A DNA stretch of 53,770 bases from an uncultured Bacteroidales bacterium. Lineage in GTDB: Bacteria; Bacteroidota; Bacteroidia; Bacteroidales; P3. Shown in pieces: positions 16,513 to 25,668 of the stretch (positions are counted from its first letter, which is position 1; each line of letters opens with the position of its first letter). Both the position numbers and the translations under genes were made by a program. The notes under the pieces were generated by a model. It saw nothing but the letters and a program-made list of their open reading frames with translations, did no database searches and was not told where the DNA came from. Location: the NCBI GenBank assembly GCA_900316515.1, contig ONDE01000017.1:1-53770 (forward strand), given 5' to 3'.

Positions 16513-17778
16513 ATGATACACTGGATGATTCTATCGACCTTGGCGACGGGGCTGTTCTACGGCCTCTACTGCCTGACGCTGCGGCGCGACCGCTGGCTGC
16601 AGCTGAGTATTGTGTATTTGATGACGACGCTGTGGTTCAGCATTGTATTCCCGTGGTTCACGTTGCCCGGGAATCTGGCGTCGGCATCGCAGAAAGTGAT
16701 ACCCACAGAGGAGTACATGATGACGCTGGACGAGATTGACATTTCGGCCAATGCGGCGTCGCGGACCATCGACCTGACGGACATCCACTTCATAGGCATT
16801 GCGCTGTGCATGGCGTACCTGTTGTTCCAGCTGGGGGTACAGGCGATTACCATTGTCAGACTCCGCCGCAGACACACCGTCTACACGGCGGCCGACGGCT
16901 TCGACATACCCCGCAAGGCGTCGCTCATACTGCTCGACGACGACACGGCGCCCTACTCCTTCTTCAACCAGATAGTGGTGGGCACCCGTGGGCTGAACGA
17001 CGACGAGCTGCGCTGCATCCTGGCCCATGAGTCGTACCACGTAAGCCGTAACCACACTTACGACCTTCTGGCAGCATGGCTGCTGTGCTGCGGGGCGTGG
17101 TTCAACCCCTTCGCGTGGCTCATCATGCGCGAGATAAGGGCCGTGCACGAGTTCCAGGCCGACGCGGCATCGATAGGTGCCTGCGGCCGCGAGGACTATC
17201 TGCACCTGCTCTACAGGCAGGCTACCGGTACAGGATATGGCCATATCACAAATAATTTCCAAAGTATTAACATCAAAAAACGTATCGTTATGATGAACAA
17301 AACAAGAACGCGCTTCGGCGCATGGAAAGTGGCGGCGGCGCTGCCCGTGGCGGTGCTGCTGCTGATGGTGGGCTGCAAGCCCGCCACACCCGAGACCTCT
17401 GCCGCAGAAGAGCAGGTGGCGGCGGCTCAAGAGGCTACCGTCGAGCCTATCATCTTCAAGAACGACAGCATGCCCGACGGACTTGTCGCTCCCGAGTTTC
17501 CCAATGGCGGCGAGGCCCTATACAAGTATATCGCCGAGAATCTACACTATCCCGAACAGGCCAAATCCGACGGCGTGCAAGGCAAGGTGGTAGTACAGTT
17601 CACGGTGATGGACAACGGCGACATAGTCAATGTCGAGGTGGCCAAAGGCATAGGCGGCGGCTGCGACGAGGAAGCCCTGCGGGTTGTCAAGTCGATGCCC
17701 AAATGGAAGCCCGCCATCTACGAGGGCAAGCCGGTAAACGTACAGTACTGCATACCGATAAACTTCAAGCTGCGATAG
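16513..17778 (+). CDS. M56 (BlaR1-type) membrane peptidase fused to a TonB C-terminal domain
   Basis: A 421-residue membrane protein. Transmembrane helices at about residues 1-20, 33-50 and 95-115 precede the cytoplasmic zinc peptidase with LAHESYHV (HExxH, near residue 176) and HEFQAD. A last helix near 277-293 (AAALPVAVLLLMVGC) leads into a periplasmic TonB C-terminal domain (GVQGKVVVQFTVMDNGDIVNVEV, then a terminal INFKLR). This M56-TonB fusion is common in Bacteroidota and differs from the penicillin-binding sensor of BlaR1, so the signal is probably envelope-related and not beta-lactams. Paired with the repressor directly upstream. Confidence 0.9.
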   Translation: MIHWMILSTLATGLFYGLYCLTLRRDRWLQLSIVYLMTTLWFSIVFPWFTLPGNLASASQKVIPTEEYMMTLDEIDISANAASRTIDLTDIHFIGIALCMAYLLFQLGVQAITIVRLRRRHTVYTAADGFDIPRKASLILLDDDTAPYSFFNQIVVGTRGLNDDELRCILAHESYHVSRNHTYDLLAAWLLCCGAWFNPFAWLIMREIRAVHEFQADAASIGACGREDYLHLLYRQATGTGYGHITNNFQSINIKKRIVMMNKTRTRFGAWKVAAALPVAVLLLMVGCKPATPETSAAEEQVAAAQEATVEPIIFKNDSMPDGLVAPEFPNGGEALYKYIAENLHYPEQAKSDGVQGKVVVQFTVMDNGDIVNVEVAKGIGGGCDEEALRVVKSMPKWKPAIYEGKPVNVQYCIPINFKLR

Positions 17779-17793
17779 GTACAATAAAACAGC

Positions 17794-17840
17794 GAAGTGT
17801 GCGTTATCTTCACGTTAAGAATAACGCACACTTCTTTTTT
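17794..17840 (+). terminator. Perfect 14-bp terminator hairpin touching the next ATG
   Basis: GAAGTGTGCGTTAT (17794-17807) and ATAACGCACACTTC (17821-17834) are perfectly complementary with a 13-nt loop, followed by six T at 17835-17840. The start codon of the HAD gene is the next base. Confidence 0.9.
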
Positions 17841-18425
17841 ATGCGAAACATAATCTTCGACTTCGGCAACGTGCTGGTGCAGTGGCGCCCCGAGCTGGTC
17901 TACACCGAATACTTCGGCGATGAGGCCAAGGCATGGTGGTTCCTGCGGCATGTGGTGGACAACGAGTGGCGCGGCCGTATAGACGCCGGCGAAAGCACTG
18001 CCGAGCTTACTGCCGAACTTGCAGGCCGTTTCCCTGAATACAGAGAGGCCATCGAACTCTTCGACCAGCGCTACTTCGACATGCTCACCGGCGAGGTGCC
18101 AGGCATGCGCGAGCTGCTCGAGGATGTCATGCAGCATTACGAGGTCTATGGCCTCACCAACTGGAGTATGGAGACCTTCCCCACGGCACGCAAACGCTTT
18201 ACGATACTGCAGAAGATTGACCGCTATGTGGTGAGCGCCGCCGAACGGCTGATAAAGCCTGACCCAAGGCTGTTCCAGGTGCTGCTGGACCGCTACGGTC
18301 TGAAGGCCGAGGAGTGCACCTTCGTCGACGACAACCCCGACAACGTGGCCGCCGCCCGCAAGCTGGGAATGCAAGGCATCGTGTTCACCGGCGCCGACGA
18401 CTTGCGCAAACAGTTAAACCTATAG
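17841..18425 (+). CDS. HAD family phosphatase (YihX-like, subfamily IA)
   Basis: A 194-residue cytoplasmic HAD hydrolase. Motif I is FDFGNVLV, motif II GLTNWS, the motif III lysine is in LIKPDPRLF and motif IV is FVDDNPDN; a helical cap lies between. The arrangement resembles sugar-phosphate phosphatases such as YihX, but the substrate is unknown. The ATG at 17841 gives the canonical start (MRNIIFDFG); the frame stays open upstream through the M56 gene but that part is an out-of-frame shadow. Stop and thioesterase start are 3 nt apart. The terminator ending at 17840 leaves no room for a conventional leader. Confidence 0.9.
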   Translation: MRNIIFDFGNVLVQWRPELVYTEYFGDEAKAWWFLRHVVDNEWRGRIDAGESTAELTAELAGRFPEYREAIELFDQRYFDMLTGEVPGMRELLEDVMQHYEVYGLTNWSMETFPTARKRFTILQKIDRYVVSAAERLIKPDPRLFQVLLDRYGLKAEECTFVDDNPDNVAAARKLGMQGIVFTGADDLRKQLNL

Positions 18426-18428
18426 AAC

Positions 18429-18842
18429 ATGAAACTCATAGATAAAGCCCGCGAGATATTCGGCCACGACCGCTACGCCACCGAACTGACGGACGTAGAG
18501 ATAACCGCCGTTGGCAACCACGAGGCCGCATGTACGCTGACGATAACCCCGGCGCACTGTAACGCACGCGACGTAGCCATGGGCGGCGTCCTTTTCACGC
18601 TGGCCGACTTCTGCGCCGCTGTAGCCTGCAACACAGAGTATATAGAATCGGGCGACCTGCATTGGGTGTCGCTCGACGCCAACATTCATTTCCTCTCCCC
18701 TGCCCTGTCGGGCAATACGCTGACGGCGCACAGCACGGCACTGAAGCACGGCCGCACCACGGCACTCTACCAGACCATAATAGAAAGTCCCGACGACGGC
18801 AAACGTGTTGCCGTGGTCGAGACCACCATGGTTAAGATATAA
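18429..18842 (+). CDS. PaaI-type hotdog thioesterase
   Basis: A 137-residue single hotdog-fold protein. HCNARDVAMGGVLFTLADFC is the family signature, with the HGG-like turn and the catalytic Asp of the central helix. It should hydrolyse an acyl-CoA or aryl-CoA; the substrate is unknown. Cotranscribed with the HAD gene. It converges on lpxA with only 3 nt between the stop codons and no visible terminator. Confidence 0.88.
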   Translation: MKLIDKAREIFGHDRYATELTDVEITAVGNHEAACTLTITPAHCNARDVAMGGVLFTLADFCAAVACNTEYIESGDLHWVSLDANIHFLSPALSGNTLTAHSTALKHGRTTALYQTIIESPDDGKRVAVVETTMVKI

Positions 18843-18845
18843 CAA

Positions 18846-19634
18846 TTATTCGCCTTTGCGCACCGAGCGGAAACCGCTCATGAGGCCTGTATTGGCACTG
18901 CCGATAAAGGCCAGGATCTGTTTGCCCTCGTCGGTGTTGCCGTATTTTTCCTTAACCTGTTCCACCGCTTCAGCCAACGGTATGCCCTTGACAAAGATAT
19001 AGCGGTAGATGTCGGCTATGCGGTTGATGCTCTCAGTCGAGAAGCCGCGGCGCTGCAGGCCGAGGCTGTTGACGCCGCAGTACTGTATTGGATAGCGTGC
19101 ACCTTTGACGAATGGCGGTATGTCCTTGTCGATGAGGGCGCCGCCCTGGGTGATGACATGCGAGCCGATGTGGATGAACTGCAGGCAGGCTGTCTTGCCA
19201 CCGAGGATTACCCAGTCGCCAAGGATGATATGTCCAGCGAGGGTGGCGTTGTTGGCCAGCACACAGTGGTCGCCCACAACGCAGTCGTGTGCTATATGGA
19301 CATAGGCCATAAGCAGGTTGCCGTTGCCGATGACGGTCTTGCCGCTGGCGGCAGTGCCACGGTTGATGGTGCAGCATTCGCGGATGACATTATTGTCGCC
19401 TATCTCGACGGTGGTGTATTCGCCAGCGAACTTGAGGTCCTGAGGCACAGCAGCTATGACAGAGCCAGGGAATATCTTGCAGTTCTTGCCGATGCGAGCG
19501 CCGGGGAAGATAGTCACATTGGGACCTACCCAGGTGCCGTCGCCAATCTCGACGTCGTCACAAATGGTGGTGAAATTGTCAATCTTTACGTCCTTGCCAA
19601 TTTTGGCGTTGGGGTGGATGTCGTTTAGTATCAT
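18846..19634 (-). CDS. lpxA: UDP-N-acetylglucosamine acyltransferase
   Basis: The 262-residue left-handed beta-helix enzyme adds a 3-hydroxyacyl chain to UDP-GlcNAc, the first step of lipid A synthesis. Hexapeptide repeats, the catalytic histidine region (YVHIAHDCVVGDHC) and the helical C-terminal domain are present. Its ATG overlaps the lpxC stop (ATGA at 19631-19634), so the two steps are coupled. Confidence 0.96.
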   Translation of the reverse strand: MILNDIHPNAKIGKDVKIDNFTTICDDVEIGDGTWVGPNVTIFPGARIGKNCKIFPGSVIAAVPQDLKFAGEYTTVEIGDNNVIRECCTINRGTAASGKTVIGNGNLLMAYVHIAHDCVVGDHCVLANNATLAGHIILGDWVILGGKTACLQFIHIGSHVITQGGALIDKDIPPFVKGARYPIQYCGVNSLGLQRRGFSTESINRIADIYRYIFVKGIPLAEAVEQVKEKYGNTDEGKQILAFIGSANTGLMSGFRSVRKGE

Positions 19635-20551
19635 TTCTGTTTATTAATGTAATCGGTGATAAAACGCGCAAAAGCGTTGTTGGCCTTATGGCCGGGTTTG
19701 TAGATGTTGAACTTGGCATTCATCGGCACTCCCACCAGGCGTATGTCGCCCACGAAGTCGAGCAGTTTATGGCGTGCCGGTTCGTTGGGAAAATAGATGT
19801 CGGTGGTGTTGAGCACACCGTCGTGTACTTTGAAGAGGCTCTCGTCCTTGTTGAAGATCTTAGCCAGGCGCTTGAGCTGCTTGGATGTGAGTTCTTTGTT
19901 GACAAACACGAGTGCATTGTCGAGCGAGCCGCCCTTGATGAGGTTGAGGTGAAGAAGAGGTTCCACCTCATGGAGGAACACGAAGGTGCGGCATGGCGCT
20001 ATGCTGGCGGCATACTCGGAGAAATCGTTCATGTCAGCCGACTGATGACCTATGACGCTGTCGGCAAAATCAATGTCGCAGTGCACGGCGAAGTGATCGC
20101 AGGGTTCAACGTCGTAGACCGAGCCTGTCTTGGCGAACTCGAAGTGCAACGGTTCGTTGATGGAAAAGCTTTTGCGTTCGGCCTGCTGTTGGCGAACACC
20201 TACACGGATGAGCTGAAGCATCCATGGGCGCGCCGAGCCATCGAGGATAGGCACCTCGCCGCCGTCGAGTTCGACGATGGCATTGTCTATCTGCATGCCA
20301 TGCAGAGCCGACATCAGGTGTTCTATGGTGGCTATCGACTGGCGTCCGCTGCCGAGGGTGGTACCGCGCGAAGTCTCGCCGACGCGGTCGGCAAGGGCTT
20401 GCTGCGTCACTATATTCACACGGTCGGTACGACGGAAAGCTATGCCGAAGTTCTCGGGGGCGGGTTTCACGGTGACAGTGACTGTACGGCCTGTGTGCAG
20501 GCCAGGACCTGTCACGCGGAACTCTTTGTTGATAGTTGTCTGTTGTGTCAT
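19631..20551 (-). CDS. lpxC: UDP-3-O-acyl-N-acetylglucosamine deacetylase, stand-alone
   Basis: The 306-residue zinc deacetylase performs the committed step of lipid A synthesis. Zinc ligands and catalytic residues are visible in EHLMSALHG, RHKLLDFVGD and GHKANN. In most Bacteroidota this protein is about 460 residues because a FabZ dehydratase is fused to its C-terminus; here it stops (DYINKQK) right after the LpxC fold and lpxA follows directly. No FabZ lies in the window. lpxD, often next door, is also absent. Confidence 0.95.
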   Translation of the reverse strand: MTQQTTINKEFRVTGPGLHTGRTVTVTVKPAPENFGIAFRRTDRVNIVTQQALADRVGETSRGTTLGSGRQSIATIEHLMSALHGMQIDNAIVELDGGEVPILDGSARPWMLQLIRVGVRQQQAERKSFSINEPLHFEFAKTGSVYDVEPCDHFAVHCDIDFADSVIGHQSADMNDFSEYAASIAPCRTFVFLHEVEPLLHLNLIKGGSLDNALVFVNKELTSKQLKRLAKIFNKDESLFKVHDGVLNTTDIYFPNEPARHKLLDFVGDIRLVGVPMNAKFNIYKPGHKANNAFARFITDYINKQK

Positions 20552-20557
20552 TCAGAG

Positions 20558-22102
20558 TCAGTCTTTTTTAGAGGTGGCTGGCACGAAACGAAGGGCGTCC
20601 ATGCGGAAAAGGGTGGCACGCACATTCTCAAGGCCTGCCTGACGGCGCAGAAGGCGCATGGGCTGAGTGAGGTCCTCGCCACCAATGGTGGGGTTGCTCC
20701 AGAAGTCGGCGCCTTTACGGTGTAGACCCTCGACGAGGTAGAGCGTCAGGTCATAGCCGGTGGCAGCGAGACTCGAGGTTGGCTCGGTGGCGTAGTGCTC
20801 ACGGAAAGAATGCAGGAAGTCCACATGCACCTCGTTGGTCATATCCCACGATGTGTAGTAGGTATGGTAATTGAGGAATTGCAACTGTGAAAAATCGATA
20901 TCGTTGTATTCCTTGGTCCAATCGTTGAGGGTGTAGAGGGTCGGCGTGTTGGTTTTGAAGGCTGCAAGACGATTGAGCAGATTGCCAGCAAAGACGCGGT
21001 TGAGGTCTTTACCTTGGTCGTAGATGCTCAGCACGTTGCAGTTAGGCGTAGCCTTGAGCACGTTGGCCAGCTTGGCGTTCTGATTCCAATTGAAGAGGGT
21101 GTACTGTATGTCGCCACGCTCGGACAACAGACTCTTGAGTTCATCGAGCATCGGTTTCTCGGCCTTGGCTCCACTGTGGATAATATAGAGATGGCCCTTG
21201 GGACGTTCAGCCTTCATATTGGCGAGCATACGCTCCAGCATCTCGCTGGTCGATGGCTGTATCTTCACCATGTAAGGGTTCTCGGCACAGAGCTCGCTGC
21301 GAGTGGCCATGGGGTTGACAATATATATGCCGGCCTGCTGGGCCAACTCGGCAGCCTTGTCAAAACAGTCGCGCAGCAACAGGGCTATCACGAAGTCGCT
21401 CTCCGCTACATTGTGGTTCGTGAAGGCCTCCTCGACCTTGGCGGCAGTGTTGTCGCTAACATCAACCACATTCAATTCGACATGGATGCCTTTCTCGCCC
21501 AGTTTGTCGAGAGCCATCAGAATGCCTTCGTAGAACTCTATGAACTCGAACTGGCGGTAGCTTTTTTTGCCGCGTTGTTCTATATCAAACTTCGAGGTGG
21601 ATATCTCATCAATTTGGTTAAGGTGCAACGGCATCATGACAGCCACCTTGATAGTGCGGCCTGTGGCACGGACCTGAGGCGGAGCCACAGGAGCCTTGGG
21701 TTCGGCAACAGTCTTCTGGGTACGGGAGGCATGCTTGGAAGTTTCGCTTTTCTTTGGCTCGGCAGATGTAGTCTTAGGCTCGGCAACACGCTTCGGTTCC
21801 GCTTTTGCCGGTGCTGTAGGTGTTTCCTCGTCGGCGAACTGACCACGATAGGGCAGCCATACAGTATCGCCTGGGTGCAGGAAATGGATGTCGACATGCG
21901 TCACAGCATCATAGCTCTCCACCTTGTAGGCCCTTGCGATGCTATATACCGTCTGGCCTTTCTCTACAATATGCACGTAGTACTTGCGACCATGGAGCAT
22001 TTGCGTTTCTTTACTCACCGTCACGGGGGCCGTACCGGGAGCTTGAGCGACGGCACTGAGTGCCGCAAACACAATGACTATTGTCAATATCCAACGTTTC
22101 AT
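20558..22102 (-). CDS. LysM domain plus type 1 periplasmic-binding protein
   Basis: A 514-residue exported protein. After a signal peptide (FAALSAVAQA) comes a LysM module at about 40-90 (YYVHIVEKGQTVYSIARAYKV, HPGDTVWLPY), a Lys/Pro/Ala-rich linker at 95-150 and a Leu/Ile/Val-binding-like domain (IKVAVMMPLHLNQ ... EFYEGILMALDKL) to the end. Similar proteins bind peptidoglycan through LysM; the role of the binding domain is unknown, though a wall-synthesis activator role such as that of LpoA is conceivable. It lies between guaA (10 nt) and lpxC (6 nt). Confidence 0.85.
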   Translation of the reverse strand: MKRWILTIVIVFAALSAVAQAPGTAPVTVSKETQMLHGRKYYVHIVEKGQTVYSIARAYKVESYDAVTHVDIHFLHPGDTVWLPYRGQFADEETPTAPAKAEPKRVAEPKTTSAEPKKSETSKHASRTQKTVAEPKAPVAPPQVRATGRTIKVAVMMPLHLNQIDEISTSKFDIEQRGKKSYRQFEFIEFYEGILMALDKLGEKGIHVELNVVDVSDNTAAKVEEAFTNHNVAESDFVIALLLRDCFDKAAELAQQAGIYIVNPMATRSELCAENPYMVKIQPSTSEMLERMLANMKAERPKGHLYIIHSGAKAEKPMLDELKSLLSERGDIQYTLFNWNQNAKLANVLKATPNCNVLSIYDQGKDLNRVFAGNLLNRLAAFKTNTPTLYTLNDWTKEYNDIDFSQLQFLNYHTYYTSWDMTNEVHVDFLHSFREHYATEPTSSLAATGYDLTLYLVEGLHRKGADFWSNPTIGGEDLTQPMRLLRRQAGLENVRATLFRMDALRFVPATSKKD

Positions 22103-22112
22103 GATGCAGGAT

Positions 22113-23639
22113 TTATTCCCATTCGATGGTTGCAGGGGGTTTGGAGCTGATGTCGTAGACCACGCGGTTGACGCCGCGGACGCGGTTGATAATCTCGTTG
22201 CTCACCTTGGCCATGAAGTCGTAAGGCAGATGGCTCCAATCGGCAGTCATGCCGTCGACACTCTCCACGGCACGCAGCGCCACGACACTCTCGTAGGTGC
22301 GTTCGTCGCCCATGACGCCCACACTCTGCACAGGCAGCAACATTGCGCCAGCCTGCCATACCTTGTCGTAGAGGTCGTTGTCGCGCAACCCCTGGATGAA
22401 GATATCGTCGACCTCCTGCAGTATACGCACCTTCTCTGGAGTTACATCGCTTAGGATGCGGATGGCGAGACCAGGACCCGGGAAGGGATGACGACCTATG
22501 AGGCTGTCCTTGATGCCAAGCTGGCGTCCAACACGGCGCACCTCGTCTTTGAAAAGACTGCGCAGAGGTTCGACAAGTTTTAGTTTCATATAGTCGGGAA
22601 GACCACCGACATTGTGGTGGCTCTTGATAGTCTGGCTGGGACCTTTGACGCTGCTACTCTCAATGACATCGGGGTATATGGTACCCTGACCGAGCCATTT
22701 AGCGTCGGTGATGAGTTTGGCTTCGGCATCGAAGACATCGATGAAAGTCTTACCGATGCCCTTGCGCTTTTTCTCCGGATCAGTTACGCCGGCCAGCACA
22801 TCATAGAAACGCTGTTTGGCATCGACACCCTTGACGTTGAGGCCCATATCCTTGTAGCTCTCGAGCACGCTCTCGAACTCGTTCTTGCGCAAGAGGCCGT
22901 TGTCGACGAAGATACAGTGGAGCTGGTGACCGATAGCACGGTTGAGCAGCACAGCGGCAACGGTGCTGTCGACACCACCACTGAGGCCCAACACCACCTT
23001 GTCGCCACCCACCTTGGCCTTGAGTTCGGCCACCGTGGTCTCAATGAAACTCTCGGGAGTCCACTCCTGACGGCAGCCACAGATATCGACAACAAAGTTG
23101 CGAAGCAGCGTCACGCCATCGACGGAATGGTGCACCTCCGGGTGGAACTGTATGGCATAGGTAGGCTCGCCTTCTATCTGATAACCGGCATACTGTACAT
23201 GGTCGGTTGAGCATATGGTTCGGTAACCGGCAGGCAGCATCTCGATAGTGTCGCCGTGGCTCATCCACACCTGGCTGCCTTCGGGGACACCTTTCATCAG
23301 GGGGTTGCTACCATCGATAAAGGCTAGGTTGGCGCGACCATATTCGCGAATCTTAGACTGCTGAACTTTACCGCCGCCCCACTTGGCGAGGTATTGTGCG
23401 CCGTAGCACACTGCCAGCAGCGGCAGACGGCCTTTGATGTTCGTCATGTCGGGCACAGGAGCGTCGGCGGCATTGCAGCTGAAGGGGCTGCCAGAAAAAA
23501 CAACGCCCTTCACGTCGGGCGTGAGGGCGGGAATCTTGTCGAAAGGATGTATTTCACAGTAAACATTCAACTCACGTATCTTACGTGCAATGAGCTGAGT
23601 GTATTGAGAGCCAAAGTCTAAGATGATAATAGTGTCCAT
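22113..23639 (-). CDS. guaA: GMP synthase (glutamine-hydrolysing)
   Basis: The 508-residue enzyme converts XMP to GMP with glutamine and ATP. The class I glutamine amidotransferase domain (residues 1-190) has the nucleophile in LLAVCYGAQ and the HPEVHHS motif. The ATP pyrophosphatase loop is GLSGGVDST near 215 and the dimerisation domain ends PPATIEWE. A consensus promoter lies just upstream. Confidence 0.97.
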   Translation of the reverse strand: MDTIIILDFGSQYTQLIARKIRELNVYCEIHPFDKIPALTPDVKGVVFSGSPFSCNAADAPVPDMTNIKGRLPLLAVCYGAQYLAKWGGGKVQQSKIREYGRANLAFIDGSNPLMKGVPEGSQVWMSHGDTIEMLPAGYRTICSTDHVQYAGYQIEGEPTYAIQFHPEVHHSVDGVTLLRNFVVDICGCRQEWTPESFIETTVAELKAKVGGDKVVLGLSGGVDSTVAAVLLNRAIGHQLHCIFVDNGLLRKNEFESVLESYKDMGLNVKGVDAKQRFYDVLAGVTDPEKKRKGIGKTFIDVFDAEAKLITDAKWLGQGTIYPDVIESSSVKGPSQTIKSHHNVGGLPDYMKLKLVEPLRSLFKDEVRRVGRQLGIKDSLIGRHPFPGPGLAIRILSDVTPEKVRILQEVDDIFIQGLRDNDLYDKVWQAGAMLLPVQSVGVMGDERTYESVVALRAVESVDGMTADWSHLPYDFMAKVSNEIINRVRGVNRVVYDISSKPPATIEWE

Positions 23640-23661
23640 ATATATTAATTATTTTAAAGTG

Positions 23662-23693
23662 CAAAGATACAACTTTTTTCAGACATAGCCAAA
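23662..23693 (-). promoter_or_regulatory. Promoter of guaA
   Basis: On the minus strand TTTG (23690-23693), a 20-nt spacer and TATCTTTG (23662-23669) match the Bacteroidota consensus. Confidence 0.75.
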
Positions 23694-23704
23694 ATAATTA
23701 TATT

Positions 23705-23736
23705 TTTTGCCAATATGCTTTTTTTGTGTATATTTG
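23705..23736 (+). promoter_or_regulatory. Promoter of the LemA-like/fucosidase/M23 operon
   Basis: TTTTG at 23705-23709, a 19-nt spacer and TATATTTG at 23729-23736. It diverges from the guaA promoter. Confidence 0.75.
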
Positions 23737-23774
23737 CAGATTGTAAAGAAGAAGCGCCCACAGCGTAACACGCT

Positions 23775-24287
23775 ATGATAACGATAATTATATACATAAT
23801 AGCCTTACTTATAGTCTTCATAGGTTTGCCTTTTGGCATTGTTATGGCTATAAGTTCGGGCGTATATAACAAGAAAGAGCGTGAATTGCGCAACGAAGCC
23901 GAGGCCCACCGAAAAATACTGGAAAGCACCTACGACCATATCTGGAGCGAGATAAAACATCACTGCGGCTTGAGCGAAGAGCACCGTCGCTCGTTTAACA
24001 ATGTCTACCCCAACCTGCTGGACCGCGACATGGACGACGACACGATGCTGAACTGGATACTTGACTGCAACATCGACTTTGACCCCGAGGAATATCCTGT
24101 GGTCCTGGAGAATATCGAGGAAGACCGCAAGAAGTTTGTCGCTCACCAACGCCGCATGATGACCATCATCCGCGAGCACCGTGACCTGATGCAGAAGCGC
24201 TTGGGCCGCATGGTGATCAAGAATAAATCGGCCATACGCTATGTTCCCATCGAGACGAACCGCGACCGCTGGGGCAAGACGCTTTAG
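23775..24287 (+). CDS. Single-helix membrane protein, LemA-like
   Basis: A 170-residue protein with one N-terminal membrane helix (residues 2-28, IIIYIIALLIVFIGLPFGIVMAI) followed by a helical cytoplasmic or periplasmic domain. The pattern after the helix (YNKKERELRNEAEAHRKI ... DHIW, YPNLL, then a long C-terminal helix with IIREHRDLM) resembles divergent LemA proteins, but similarity is weak. It is the first gene of an operon with a fucosidase (47-nt overlap) and an M23 peptidase. Confidence 0.55.
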   Translation: MITIIIYIIALLIVFIGLPFGIVMAISSGVYNKKERELRNEAEAHRKILESTYDHIWSEIKHHCGLSEEHRRSFNNVYPNLLDRDMDDDTMLNWILDCNIDFDPEEYPVVLENIEEDRKKFVAHQRRMMTIIREHRDLMQKRLGRMVIKNKSAIRYVPIETNRDRWGKTL

Positions 24288-25668
24288 GCTCCTGTTTTAT
24301 GTTTTTACAGCAACGCTGCTGGGCTGCTCCGAACCAGTAGACTATGGTCCTGTACCCACCGACGCACAGCTGGCTTGGCAACGGATGGAGATAAACATGT
24401 TCTGCCACTTCGGGCCGAACACCTTCACCGGCGCCGAATGGGGTAGCGGCGAGGAAAACGAAGCTGTCTTTGCTCCATCAGCATTGGATTGTCGGCAATG
24501 GGTCGATATAGCCAAGCAGGCCGGCATGGGCGGCATCATACTTACCGCCAAGCATCACGACGGCTTCTGCCTGTGGCCAAGCAAATACAGCACACACACA
24601 GTGGATGACAGCAATGATGTACTACGCCAGTTTGTCGACGCATGCCGCGAAGGCAATATTAAGGCCGGCGTATATATATCACCATGGGATCGCAACCACC
24701 CGACCTACGGCACCGATGTCTATAACGATGTATTCGTCAACACACTACACGAGGTACACGCCAACTACGGCCCCTTCTTCGAGCAGTGGTTCGACGGTGC
24801 CTGCGGCGAAGGTCCTAACGGCAAGAAACAACACTACGATTGGCCTCGTTTCATGCAGACCATGCACGACCTCAACCCCCATGCAGTTATCTTCAGCGAC
24901 ATAGGCCCCGGTTGCCGCTGGGTAGGCAACGAGCAGGGCCACTGCGGCGAGCCCTGCTGGAGCACCCTAAATACCGAAGGTGCAACACCATCGGACAATA
25001 AACCCGACCCCTCAGAGCTGGAGACGGGGCATAAAGGCGGTGCCTATTGGGTACCCGCCGAGGTGGACGTAAGCATCCGCCCAGGCTGGTTCTGGCACTC
25101 CAACGAGCACCCCAAAAGCGTCGACCAGCTAATGGAGATATACTATACCTCGGTAGGCCGCAATGGCCTGCTACTGCTCAACGTGCCACCCGACACCAAC
25201 GGCCGCATACCTGCCGAAGACAGCGCCGTGTTGATGGCCTTCCGCGCCGAACGCGACCGCATCTTCAGCCACGACCTGGCACAGGGCGCCAAAGCCAACG
25301 CATGGCATCGCCGCGGGCATAAAGCAAGAAATGTACTGGACACTGCATACCACACCTTCTGGGCTGCAACAGGCAATAGTGCCGAACTCACGCTGACACT
25401 CGACAGCATAACCGAATTTGACATCATAGTCATACAAGAATACATCCCTCTCGGCCAACGTATCACGAGCGTCAACCTACTCCTTGACCCAGACGACGGA
25501 CTTTATTCCTACACCCTTGGCGACAAACCGCTTTGCACCACTGTGGGCTACAAGCGCATAATCCGTCTCGACCATCCGATCCGCTGGCAGAAACTGGTGT
25601 TCCAATTCGAGGGCATGGCCCCACCTTTAATAAACAGAATTGCCCTCTATAATTCGCAAGCCCAATGA
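24241..25668 (+). CDS. Alpha-L-fucosidase lipoprotein (GH29)
   Basis: A 475-residue GH29 enzyme expected to remove terminal fucose from host glycans. HFGPNTFTGAEWG, AKHHDGFCLWPS and the nucleophile segment EQWFDGACGEG are typical, followed by a beta-sandwich C-terminal domain. The N-terminus (Arg-rich, then FYVFTATLLGC) is a lipoprotein signal. The only available ATG overlaps the preceding gene by 47 nt in another frame, and the Arg-rich n-region is encoded in that overlap. The stop overlaps the M23 start (ATGA). Confidence 0.9.
   Translation: MFPSRRTATAGARRFRLLFYVFTATLLGCSEPVDYGPVPTDAQLAWQRMEINMFCHFGPNTFTGAEWGSGEENEAVFAPSALDCRQWVDIAKQAGMGGIILTAKHHDGFCLWPSKYSTHTVDDSNDVLRQFVDACREGNIKAGVYISPWDRNHPTYGTDVYNDVFVNTLHEVHANYGPFFEQWFDGACGEGPNGKKQHYDWPRFMQTMHDLNPHAVIFSDIGPGCRWVGNEQGHCGEPCWSTLNTEGATPSDNKPDPSELETGHKGGAYWVPAEVDVSIRPGWFWHSNEHPKSVDQLMEIYYTSVGRNGLLLLNVPPDTNGRIPAEDSAVLMAFRAERDRIFSHDLAQGAKANAWHRRGHKARNVLDTAYHTFWAATGNSAELTLTLDSITEFDIIVIQEYIPLGQRITSVNLLLDPDDGLYSYTLGDKPLCTTVGYKRIIRLDHPIRWQKLVFQFEGMAPPLINRIALYNSQAQ

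Noticed and set aside
17322..17840. N-terminal extension that would fuse the HAD protein to 173 extra residues
   Set aside because: The extension is the M56-TonB gene read out of frame plus the terminator; the HAD fold starts at 17841.
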